Assembly: GCF_000373985.1 (NCBI RefSeq)
Contig: NZ_KB893123.1
Span: 41,179-105,178 of the forward strand
Direction: 5' to 3'
DNA: 64,000 bases
From: Desulfobacter curvatus DSM 3379
Lineage (GTDB): Bacteria; Desulfobacterota; Desulfobacteria; Desulfobacterales; Desulfobacteraceae
Of this stretch, positions 53,604 through 61,729 are shown piece by piece. The notes beneath the pieces were generated by a model. The model was not told the DNA's origin. It saw nothing but the letters and a program-made list of their open reading frames with translations, and did no database searches. The translations under genes and the position numbers were made by a program. How positions within the stretch are numbered: position 1 is the first letter of the stretch; every line of letters begins with the position of its first letter.

Positions 53604-54875
53604 ATGATTAAACGATCTTTTTTCGCTCTATCCAAACCCAGGCTGACGTATGATCTGCTTGACACGTCTCTGCAATCCGCCGAGGAAATTGCAGTGCCTG
53701 GTAGTCTTACCCTTCTTTTGCCTGAAGAAATCGACAGCGCAAAAAAGGCTTTGATCGGCCCGGGAGATGCTGTTAAAAAAGGGCAGAAATTAAAGCTTTA
53801 CGAAGACAGTGCACTTTATGTACTGTCACCTGTCGCAGGTACGATCAAGGGACTTGATTCTTACTCCGATGATTTCGGCAACACAGCAACCTATGTAATG
53901 ATCAAGCCGGATCCATCAGTCAAAGGCGATGATCAATGGGCCCAGACAAATCTGGAACAGACCCTTGAGTTTGCTGCCGATTATCTTGGACAAATGCCGG
54001 GGGCATTGCCCGTTTCAACCCTGACAAACCCAGACTACGATATCAGGACCATTGTTGTGACAGGCGCAGACACAGATATTTTATGTGATACCTGTCAATT
54101 TGTCTGCACCGCATACGCAGGTCTGATGGTCGCCGGAGCTAAAATTCTCAAAGCGATGGCCCGGGTCGACCGGATCTGCATTACAGTGCCTGAAAATCTT
54201 TCCGCCCAGGTGGATCTTGATGGGTTCAATGTACTCAGAACATCTAGTACATACCCATCCAATCTGCCTACCATGATAATGAAAGATCATTTAGGCAAAG
54301 CGCTTTCTCCAGGCCAGACCCCAGAAGATCAGGGCGTTTGTTTTATAAGCCCTGAGTCCCTGGTTTCCCTTGCCCGGACTTACGAAACCGGACACCCGGT
54401 GTTTGACAAGGTCATTACGCTGATTGACAAAGGCGGGAAAAAATACCGGGCTAAGGCCACCATCGGCACGCCCATCAGTAAAATATTTTCCTGTTATAAC
54501 GTTCAGATCAATGAGCGGGACCGGGTAATTATCGGTGGTCCCATGCGCGGTTTAGCTACGTATACGGTTCATCACCCCGTGCTTCCGGACATGGACACAA
54601 TCATGGTTCAGGACAGGGATGTTATCCCGGAACTTTCGGACAATGCCTGTGTCAATTGCGGCGAATGCGTTCGTATATGTCCGGCCAATATCCCCGTGAA
54701 CCTGCTGGTACGGTATCTTGAAGCAAACCTATATGAAGAGGCTGCGGACAGGTTCGATCTGGAATCCTGCATAGAGTGCGGGCTTTGCGGCTATGTATGC
54801 AGGGCCAGGATTCCTTTATATCAGTATATCCGCTTGGGAAAACGTGAACTGTTGACCCTTCGTGAAAATGCTTGA
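53604..54875 (+). CDS. rnfC: electron transport complex subunit RnfC
   Basis: 423 residues. An N-terminal barrel-type region (VKKGQKLKLYEDSALYVLSP), a NAD/FMN-binding SLBB-containing core and a C-terminal [4Fe-4S] pair, CVNCGECVRICP and CIECGLCGYVCR. RnfC is the NADH-side subunit of the ion-pumping ferredoxin:NAD oxidoreductase. It is the first gene of rnfCDGEAB. Confidence 0.94.
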   Translation: MIKRSFFALSKPRLTYDLLDTSLQSAEEIAVPGSLTLLLPEEIDSAKKALIGPGDAVKKGQKLKLYEDSALYVLSPVAGTIKGLDSYSDDFGNTATYVMIKPDPSVKGDDQWAQTNLEQTLEFAADYLGQMPGALPVSTLTNPDYDIRTIVVTGADTDILCDTCQFVCTAYAGLMVAGAKILKAMARVDRICITVPENLSAQVDLDGFNVLRTSSTYPSNLPTMIMKDHLGKALSPGQTPEDQGVCFISPESLVSLARTYETGHPVFDKVITLIDKGGKKYRAKATIGTPISKIFSCYNVQINERDRVIIGGPMRGLATYTVHHPVLPDMDTIMVQDRDVIPELSDNACVNCGECVRICPANIPVNLLVRYLEANLYEEAADRFDLESCIECGLCGYVCRARIPLYQYIRLGKRELLTLRENA

Positions 54876-54892
54876 AGCTGGGAGGAAACCAA

Positions 54893-55858
54893 ATGACTAA
54901 TACTAAACTGATTGTTTCCCATGCTCCTTTCTGGCATAACGGAGACAGCCTGTTCCAACAGAATCTGAATTTTATTATCGCCCTTATTCCTGCCGCTCTT
55001 TTCGGCATTCTCCATTTTGGCGCACCTGCCCTTGGTGTCTTGGCCCTTGCTACTTCATCAGCTATGCTCTGGGAAGTAATCATGTCGGTCATCTCCAAGC
55101 AGAAAATGGCCATAGGGAATATGGAATCTGCAGTCATCGGCCTGCTGCTCGGCATGATGGTCCCGGCCACAATGCCATGGTGGGTTGTAATTACCGGTAC
55201 ATTTATTGCTGTAGTTTTAGGCAAATATGCATTTGGCGGTACCGGCGGAAATCCTTTCCATCCAACGCTGGTGGGTATTGCAATCCTTACGATGTCCTGG
55301 CCCGCCTTCTTAGACTTTGATACGGCTTATGTATCATACCAATTTAATTACACTGCCCTTGCGCCTTTGGCTGCATTGAAATCCCAGGGTATATCTGTTC
55401 TATCCTCATTTTCCAACTACGATCTGCTCATGGGCAACGAAGTGGGCGGTATTGGTTCCACCTTCGGGATTGGTATCATCGTTGGCGGTATTTATCTGAT
55501 GTTAAGGGGCTATGCCCGCTGGGAAATTGTAGTATCGTTCATTGCGGGCATACTGATTACTGCAACTATTTTCTTTGTGCTCCATCCGGATGCATATGCC
55601 CCACCCTTATTTCACCTGTTCGCAGGATATACTCTGATAGGTGCCTTTTTTCTGGCCGTGGAAAATTCATCTTCCCCGGTTAATCGCATTCCCATGCTGA
55701 TTTACGGATTTTTAGGTGGATTCATGATCATTCTGGTCCGCAATATAGGGATCTATCCGGACGGCACGATCCTGTCCATCCTGTTGATAAACCTTATCAA
55801 TCCGCTGATTGACGTAATAAAACCCAAAGCTCTTGGAAAGGGGGTGCCCAATGCGTGA
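54893..55858 (+). CDS. rnfD: electron transport complex subunit RnfD
   Basis: The start is taken as the ATG at 54893, right after GGAGGAAACC; the frame reaches 54872 (TTG). The 321-residue membrane protein has about nine to ten helices with FGGTGGNPFHPTLVGIA, where NqrB/RnfD carry covalent FMN on Thr, and AVENSSSPVNR near the C-terminus. It conducts electrons and ions across the membrane in Rnf. Confidence 0.93.
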   Translation: MTNTKLIVSHAPFWHNGDSLFQQNLNFIIALIPAALFGILHFGAPALGVLALATSSAMLWEVIMSVISKQKMAIGNMESAVIGLLLGMMVPATMPWWVVITGTFIAVVLGKYAFGGTGGNPFHPTLVGIAILTMSWPAFLDFDTAYVSYQFNYTALAPLAALKSQGISVLSSFSNYDLLMGNEVGGIGSTFGIGIIVGGIYLMLRGYARWEIVVSFIAGILITATIFFVLHPDAYAPPLFHLFAGYTLIGAFFLAVENSSSPVNRIPMLIYGFLGGFMIILVRNIGIYPDGTILSILLINLINPLIDVIKPKALGKGVPNA

Positions 55859-56435
55859 GATGCTAAGTATGATTGTGGTACTGACCGTTCTCACGGCAGT
55901 ATCCGGCGGCCTTCTGGCAGCTGTTGAAAAGACAACCAAACCCCAGATTGAAGAGCAGGTTTTAAAGTTTCAGAAAGCGCCGGCCATCAAAGATATCTTC
56001 ACGGATATTACCAATGATCCCATCCAGGAGCGATTTGACGTCACAGTTGACGATACCACACTTCAGGTATTCCCGGGTGTTCTCAGCGATGGTCAAAAAG
56101 CAGTTGCCTTTGAAGCCAAAGGTACAGGCTTTGGTGGTCCTGTCGGTTTGATGGTCGGCATCAACCTTGACACCGATGAAATCATCGCAGTGCGCGTTAC
56201 AACCCATTCGGAAACCCCCGGCATCGGTTCCAGGGCCAAGGATGACCTGTCCTTTGTTTCCCAGTTTACCGGTAAGTCCATGTCCGCCAATTTCGGCCTG
56301 AAAAAAGGCGGCGGTGAAATTGACGCCATGTCCGGTGCAACGGTCACGTCAGGCGGTGTCAGCCAGGCCGCACTTGCTGCCCAGGCACTGTATAAGAAAC
56401 TGAAACCTGAAATCGTTAAACAGATCGCTAATTAA
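55851..56435 (+). CDS. rnfG: electron transport complex subunit RnfG
   Basis: The start is the ATG at 55851, 7 bases inside the end of rnfD; GGGGGTG lies just upstream. The 194-residue product has an N-terminal membrane anchor (MIVVLTVLTAVSGGLLAAV) and a periplasmic FMN domain with the covalent-attachment site MSGATVTSGGV. It passes electrons along the membrane part of Rnf. Confidence 0.94.
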   Translation: MREMLSMIVVLTVLTAVSGGLLAAVEKTTKPQIEEQVLKFQKAPAIKDIFTDITNDPIQERFDVTVDDTTLQVFPGVLSDGQKAVAFEAKGTGFGGPVGLMVGINLDTDEIIAVRVTTHSETPGIGSRAKDDLSFVSQFTGKSMSANFGLKKGGGEIDAMSGATVTSGGVSQAALAAQALYKKLKPEIVKQIAN

Positions 56436-56456
56436 GGTCGTTCAGGAGAAATAATT

Positions 56457-57065
56457 ATGGCACAATCCCTGGTAAAAGAATTTACAAAAGGTCTATGGGC
56501 GGAAATCCCCCCATTTCGGCTGGTTCTTGGGCTTTGCCCCACCCTTGCCGTAACCAAGACCGTAGAAAATGGTATAGGCATGGGCGTGGCCACCACCTTT
56601 GTTCTGGTCTTCTCGAATATTTTAGTCTCCATGCTTAGAAATATAATTCCCTCAAAGGTCAGAATCGCCTGCTACATCGTTATCATCGCCACATTTGTTA
56701 CCATTGTGGAATTTATGATGCAGGCATACACCTATGAACTGTTCCTGAAACTGGGTATCTTCATCCCCTTGATTGTTGTAAACTGTATTGTACTGGGCCG
56801 GGCGGAAGCCTTTGCCGGTAAAAACACAGTAATTCCATCTGCGGCTGACGGATTGGGTATGGGTATTGGTTTTACCATGTCTCTGGCTGCTCTCGGGGCT
56901 GTACGTGAACTCATTGGAGCCGGCACCCTGACGGTATGGGGTGGTTCGCCCATCTTTACAGTAGGACATGGCTATATTCCCTTTCAATTCATGGTTGAAG
57001 CTCCGGGTGCATTTGTCGGCCTGGGCCTGATGCTCTGCCTGATGAACATCATCGGGCAAAAATAA
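56457..57065 (+). CDS. rnfE: electron transport complex subunit RnfE
   Basis: 202 residues, six membrane helices, with NPPFxLVLGLCPTLAVT-like start (PPFRLVLGLCPTLAVTKTVE) and VNCIVLGRAEAFA, the conserved cysteine region that holds the intramembrane cluster shared with RnfA. Ribosome-binding site AGGAGAAA. Confidence 0.95.
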   Translation: MAQSLVKEFTKGLWAEIPPFRLVLGLCPTLAVTKTVENGIGMGVATTFVLVFSNILVSMLRNIIPSKVRIACYIVIIATFVTIVEFMMQAYTYELFLKLGIFIPLIVVNCIVLGRAEAFAGKNTVIPSAADGLGMGIGFTMSLAALGAVRELIGAGTLTVWGGSPIFTVGHGYIPFQFMVEAPGAFVGLGLMLCLMNIIGQK

Positions 57066-57083
57066 GGTAAGGAGATTTATAAC

Positions 57084-57659
57084 ATGGGTGATTTATTTGT
57101 TCTGGCAATTAGCTGCATTTTCATCAACAATATTCTCCTTGCCCAATTTCTAGGCAACTGCCCCTTTCTCGGCACCTCCAAAAAAATGGAGACAGCCATG
57201 GGCATGGGCATGGCGGTTGTATTTGTTTTGGTCATGGCAGGAATGATAACCTGGATTGTAGACGTGTACTTGCTCAAAGCGCTGAATGTTGAATTTCTCC
57301 GCACTGTCTCCTTTATTCTGGTCATTGCATCCCTGGTTCAGTTCGTGGAGATGTTCTTAAAAAAGAGTATCCCGGGGCTGTATGCCGGTCTGGGTATCTT
57401 TCTTCCGCTGATCACAACCAACTGCGCGGTTATGGGTGTGTGTCTGATTAACATCAAGGAAGAATACACCTTTATTGAGGCACTGGTATCTTCTTTTGCC
57501 TATGCCGTAGGTTTTGGTCTTGCCCTGGTTCTGTTCGCAGGCGTCAGGGAACGAGTTATCCTTGCAAGGGTGCCTAAAGCTTTACAGGACACCTCCATCG
57601 GTCTTGTGACCGCGGGTCTGATCGCATTGATCTTTACCGTTTTCCGGGGCATGGTTTAG
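57084..57659 (+). CDS. rnfA: electron transport complex subunit RnfA
   Basis: 191 residues, six membrane helices, with NNILLAQFLGNCPFLGTSKK and PLITTNCAVMGVCL, the two cysteine motifs of RnfA. Homologous to RnfE in inverted topology. AAGGAG lies before the start. Confidence 0.95.
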   Translation: MGDLFVLAISCIFINNILLAQFLGNCPFLGTSKKMETAMGMGMAVVFVLVMAGMITWIVDVYLLKALNVEFLRTVSFILVIASLVQFVEMFLKKSIPGLYAGLGIFLPLITTNCAVMGVCLINIKEEYTFIEALVSSFAYAVGFGLALVLFAGVRERVILARVPKALQDTSIGLVTAGLIALIFTVFRGMV

Positions 57660-57689
57660 TTTAACACAAAATATATATAAGGTGATTGT

Positions 57690-59774
57690 ATGATTCCAGC
57701 TATACTGCTAATGCTGGGCATTGGCGCAACATGCGGCATCGTGCTCAGTCTAGCCTCCAAAGTCTTTTATGTGTATGAAGATCCCAGAATTGCACAGGTA
57801 GAAAACAATCTTGCAGGTGCAAACTGTGGCGGATGCGGATATGCGGGCTGTTCTGCAGCAGCAGAAGCCATCGTATCCGGTAAAGAAGCCCCCAGCCTTT
57901 GCATTGTCAATTCCAAAGAAGGGGTTGAGGCCGTTTCTCTTATCATGGGCGTAGATGTAGGTGCTGCTGAAGCGCCGTTATCCTACAACATGTGTGAAGG
58001 CGGCAACCGGGCTGCCGACAAATATCACTACATGGGTGTGTCATCCTGCAAGGCCATGGCTTCCATATTTGGCGGACACAGGGTTTGTACGGTTGGCTGC
58101 ATCGGTCTTGGAGACTGTATTAAAGCGTGTCAGTTCGGCGCTCTTTACATGGGACCGGATGGTTATCCTGTGGTTGATGATGCCAAATGCGTCGGTTGCG
58201 GTGCCTGCCAGAAAGCCTGCCCCAAAGATATTATTCAAGTCAAGACCCTGACAGAACAACTGATGAAGTTCAACCAGACGTATGATGCTCTGGCGCCTTG
58301 CGCCCAGACCTGCCCTGCTGAAATCAATATTCCGAAATATATCAGTGAAATAAAGGCCGGAAAATATGCTGATGCGGTTCAGACCATACGCATGAGAAAC
58401 CCCCTTCTCCTTTCCTGCGGCAGGGTATGTCCTCATCCTTGTGAAGATATGTGCAGAAGGGGTATTGAAGATGAACCGGTTTCCATTAACCAGCTCAAAC
58501 GCTTTGTGGCTGACTATGAAATGAATTCCGGTTCCCGGATTCCCATTACTTGTGCCCCTGATACCGGTAAAAAGGTGGCTGTTGTTGGCGGCGGACCTGC
58601 CGGACTTTCCTGTGCATATTTTTTAAGGCGCATCGGCCATCAGGTCGATATCTTTGACGCTATGCCAAAACTTGGCGGTATTATCAGGTACGGCATCCCA
58701 GAGTACAGACTTCCTAAAAAAGTTCTGGATTGGGAAATCCAGGGAATTCTTGATTTAGGAATTAATGCCTTTACCCAAGTTAAATTCGGAGAAGACTTTG
58801 GACTAAGCTCTTTGGTAGCCTCGGGATACAACGCCATATTCATGGGAATTGGTGCCTGGAAAGATTATGCCCTAGGCATTGAAGGGGAAGACCTTGACGG
58901 ATGTTATAAGGGAATTGACTGGCTTTCTAGCTTTGCCAGCGGTCAGGAAATGAAATTAGGAAAAACCGCTGCTATCGTCGGTGGTGGAAACAGTGCCATT
59001 GACTGTGTCAGGACACTGATGCGGTTGGGTCTTGAAAAAGTGTACATCGTTTACAGAAGAACCCGGAATGAGATGCCTGCCAATGAAGTGGAAATTATTG
59101 CATCAGAAGAGGAAGGCGTTGATTTTGTATTTCTTGCAGCCCCCACACGGGTTATTGGAGATGATGACGGCAAGGTTAAAGGCCTTGAATACCTGAAAAT
59201 GGAACTGGGTGAGCCGGATGCATCCGGTAGAAGACGGCCTGTACCGATTGAAGGGTCTGAAACGGTACTGGACGTTGATATGGTCATCTCTGCCATCAGT
59301 CAGGCACCGGATCCCTCTTTTAAGGATACTGATCCAACTCCGAAAATAAAAGACCTGGAAATGACCCGCTGGAATACCATTGACAACGATCCTGAAACCC
59401 TGCAATCTTCAATCCCATATATTTTCACTGGGGGTGATTCTGCAACCGGGCCTTCCCTTGTTGTTACTGCCATTGGCGGCGGAAGGCGTGCTGCCCGCTC
59501 CATTGACCTGTTCCTGAAAGGAAAACCGGTTGAACCGGTCGAAAATTCCTTACTGGGAAAAAGAATCCCTGAATCTATTTTCGAAAAAGTTGACGGCATA
59601 ACACCCAGCAAACGGGCTAAAATGCCGGAAATACCGGTTAACCAAAGGATGGATTCAATGATTGAAGTTGATCTGGTTCTGCCCGAAGACCAGGCTCTTG
59701 CCGAGGCTGATCGCTGTCTGAACTGCTGTCGGATCTGCTACAATCCCGATACGGAATTTCCCATTGCCAAATAA
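57690..59774 (+). CDS. rnfB: RnfB fused to a GltD/NfnB-like FAD-NAD(P) oxidoreductase
   Basis: 694 residues, more than twice a usual RnfB. Residues 1-28 are the membrane anchor, followed by the Fes domain CGGCGYAGCSAAAEAI and ferredoxin motifs CIGLGDCIKAC and CVGCGACQKAC. From about 195 a GltD/NfnB-like part begins: CAQTCPAEINIP and CGRVCPHPCEDMC clusters, FAD fold VAVVGGGPAGLSCAYFLRR, NAD(P) fold AAIVGGGNSAIDCVRTLMRL, and a last Cys motif CLNCCRIC. The fusion would let ferredoxin electrons entering Rnf meet a second NAD(P)H flavin site, so a bifurcating or NADP-linked function is conceivable. The gene closes the operon before a strong terminator. Confidence 0.93.
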   Translation: MIPAILLMLGIGATCGIVLSLASKVFYVYEDPRIAQVENNLAGANCGGCGYAGCSAAAEAIVSGKEAPSLCIVNSKEGVEAVSLIMGVDVGAAEAPLSYNMCEGGNRAADKYHYMGVSSCKAMASIFGGHRVCTVGCIGLGDCIKACQFGALYMGPDGYPVVDDAKCVGCGACQKACPKDIIQVKTLTEQLMKFNQTYDALAPCAQTCPAEINIPKYISEIKAGKYADAVQTIRMRNPLLLSCGRVCPHPCEDMCRRGIEDEPVSINQLKRFVADYEMNSGSRIPITCAPDTGKKVAVVGGGPAGLSCAYFLRRIGHQVDIFDAMPKLGGIIRYGIPEYRLPKKVLDWEIQGILDLGINAFTQVKFGEDFGLSSLVASGYNAIFMGIGAWKDYALGIEGEDLDGCYKGIDWLSSFASGQEMKLGKTAAIVGGGNSAIDCVRTLMRLGLEKVYIVYRRTRNEMPANEVEIIASEEEGVDFVFLAAPTRVIGDDDGKVKGLEYLKMELGEPDASGRRRPVPIEGSETVLDVDMVISAISQAPDPSFKDTDPTPKIKDLEMTRWNTIDNDPETLQSSIPYIFTGGDSATGPSLVVTAIGGGRRAARSIDLFLKGKPVEPVENSLLGKRIPESIFEKVDGITPSKRAKMPEIPVNQRMDSMIEVDLVLPEDQALAEADRCLNCCRICYNPDTEFPIAK

Positions 59775-59800
59775 TTTGGTACTTAGGAAAAATTAAACAT

Positions 59801-59839
59801 ACGGGTCTGACCGCTTTGCGGCAGACCCGTTTTAATTTC
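59801..59839 (+). terminator. intrinsic terminator of the rnf operon
   Basis: ACGGGTCTG and CCGC pair with GCGG and CAGACCCGT (59801-59830), followed by TTTTAATTT, 27 bases after the rnfB stop. Confidence 0.93.
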
Positions 59840-59922
59840 AACGCTGAAAAATAAATACGTAACAGAACGAGTCTCAAAAAACAATTGAAACGCCGAAACA
59901 AGATCCGTCACTTGGAAAAAAG

Positions 59923-60945
59923 TTGGATAAGCCCCCTAAAAAGATAAAAAAAATCACCCTGATTTCGGCTATAGTCTGCCTGTGCATTGCTTCAGTGGCG
60001 GGTGCCGCTATACTTTGGATGGCTTTATTTATTAAGACCCCCGCAACCGCACGTTCTCAACCGATTACCTTCACGGTATCTTCCGGCCAGCATTTTTCCA
60101 CCATAGCCCGGAATCTTAAAGAGCGGCACTTAATTTCAAACCTCATTGCGTTCAAATTTTATGTCCGGATAAAAAAAGCGGCGACTCGGATAAAGGCCGG
60201 TGAATATGAAATGGATACCGGTATGAGCCCGCGAACCATCTTAAACCTTCTGACTTCGGGTAAAAACAAACTATACCGATTTACCGTTCCCGAAGGCCTG
60301 AACATGCAGGAAATTGCAAATCTCACCCAGGATGCCGGTTTGTGTCCCGCAAAACAATTTTTATCTTTGTGCAATGATCTTGAATTTATCAATCAATTAA
60401 AAATACCGGGTATGACATTAGAAGGCTATTTGTTTCCGAACACCTATTTTTTTTCCAGACAGACTGACTGTAAAACTTTAATCAAACAGATGGTATCCAC
60501 CTTTAACAAAACATTTAATGAAAAGTGGAAGACCCGGGCAAAAAAAATAGGTTTAAGCGTTCACGAAGTGGTCATCCTTGCCTCAATAATCGAAAAGGAG
60601 ACCGGCACTGCAAAAGAGCGGCCTATTATCTCATCGGTCTTCCATAACCGGCTAAAACGCCATATGCGACTTGAAAGCGATCCTACAGTAATTTACGGTG
60701 TTTCTGACTATCATGGAAGGATTCGATATAAACATTTAAGGCGTGCTACACCCTATAACACCTACAAAATAGATGGACTACCGGCCGGTCCGATTGCCAA
60801 CCCAGGCGCCGAAGCCCTAAAGGCTGCCCTGTATCCTGCCAGGACAGACTATCTTTTCTTTGTATCAAAAAACGACACTACCCATAAATTTTCAACAAAT
60901 TTGAAAGACCACAACAGGGCCGTAAAAAAATACCAGCTTAATTAG
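59923..60945 (+). CDS. mltG: endolytic murein transglycosylase MltG
   Basis: 340 residues from a TTG start behind GGAAAAAAG; upstream codons offer no ATG before the stop at 59860. One N-terminal membrane anchor (about 11-32), a LysM-like SSGQHFSTIARNL part and the YceG catalytic region IIEKETGTAKERPIISSVFH (catalytic Glu) and GLPAGPIANPGAEALKA. It cuts nascent glycan strands and sets their length. It is convergent with the Smr-domain gene. Confidence 0.93.
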   Translation: MDKPPKKIKKITLISAIVCLCIASVAGAAILWMALFIKTPATARSQPITFTVSSGQHFSTIARNLKERHLISNLIAFKFYVRIKKAATRIKAGEYEMDTGMSPRTILNLLTSGKNKLYRFTVPEGLNMQEIANLTQDAGLCPAKQFLSLCNDLEFINQLKIPGMTLEGYLFPNTYFFSRQTDCKTLIKQMVSTFNKTFNEKWKTRAKKIGLSVHEVVILASIIEKETGTAKERPIISSVFHNRLKRHMRLESDPTVIYGVSDYHGRIRYKHLRRATPYNTYKIDGLPAGPIANPGAEALKAALYPARTDYLFFVSKNDTTHKFSTNLKDHNRAVKKYQLN

Positions 60946-60963
60946 GGAAGCAAAAGGGCAGTA

Positions 60964-61635
60964 TTAATCATCAAACCTTTTAAGATAAACCACCACGGCA
61001 CCTAATTCTGATCTTTTTGCACCCTCCCATTTATAGGAGAGGACGATATTTTCCTTTTTCATCTCCTTTAGCAGGTCTTCAACCACATGGGGAAGCACGG
61101 GGCCATTTTCCGAGTGACGCCCCTTTCCAACGATGATGCGCAGTGTAAAAAAACCCTGGGCATGGGCACTTGAGATAAAGGACCGGGCTTTGACCTGGGC
61201 CCCAATGGCGGTAAACCCGTGTAGGTCGAGATCTGCTTCGGGTGGCGGGTAGCGCTTGATCCTTCGTTTCAACGGCATAGGCTTGGGCGCATGGCGGGGG
61301 AGACGATTATGTTTAAAAGAAGCTTCCAGCAGGGATGAAAACGCTTCTTCCGGCTCAGACGCTGTAGGCTCATGTTCTTCAGGCCTATCTGCAGATGCAG
61401 ATAAGGTATGGGGATCACAATTCTTATTCATGCATATTTCATAATCGTCTAAAAAGGGAAGGCCATGTTTATTTACATTTCTTTTGGGCGCCACAGGCTT
61501 TTCCTGATTTTCTTTTAAAACCTCTTCGCCGTCCATTAAAAACGCTTCTAGAAAATCTTTGTCCGATGCCAGCTTGGGCAGATCATTTTTACCCTTTAAT
61601 TTTTGTTTATTTTTCCTGGTATTTACCTTTTTCAT
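60964..61635 (-). CDS. Smr-domain protein
   Basis: The start is taken as the ATG at 61635 (MKKVNTRKNKQ); the frame continues to 61671. The 223-residue protein has a basic, low-complexity N-terminal half and a C-terminal Smr domain: DLDLHGFTAIGAQVKARSFI and IIVGKGRHSENGPVLPHVVE. Smr domains bind or nick nucleic acids, several cleaving mRNA at stalled ribosomes. It is divergent from the RNB ribonuclease gene. Confidence 0.9.
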   Translation of the reverse strand: MKKVNTRKNKQKLKGKNDLPKLASDKDFLEAFLMDGEEVLKENQEKPVAPKRNVNKHGLPFLDDYEICMNKNCDPHTLSASADRPEEHEPTASEPEEAFSSLLEASFKHNRLPRHAPKPMPLKRRIKRYPPPEADLDLHGFTAIGAQVKARSFISSAHAQGFFTLRIIVGKGRHSENGPVLPHVVEDLLKEMKKENIVLSYKWEGAKRSELGAVVVYLKRFDD

Positions 61636-61729
61636 AATAGCTATCTTACTTGAAAAACAGGATGTTTTCAAGGTGCTGTCTTTGTTTGCCGGATTTGACT
61701 TTAATACACCTTCCTGCTATTGTCCATGC

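Noticed and set aside
61559..61729. Hydrophobic N-terminal extension of the RNB ribonuclease
   Set aside because: This part overlaps the divergent Smr gene's coding region and lacks a ribosome-binding site; the conserved protein starts well at 61730.
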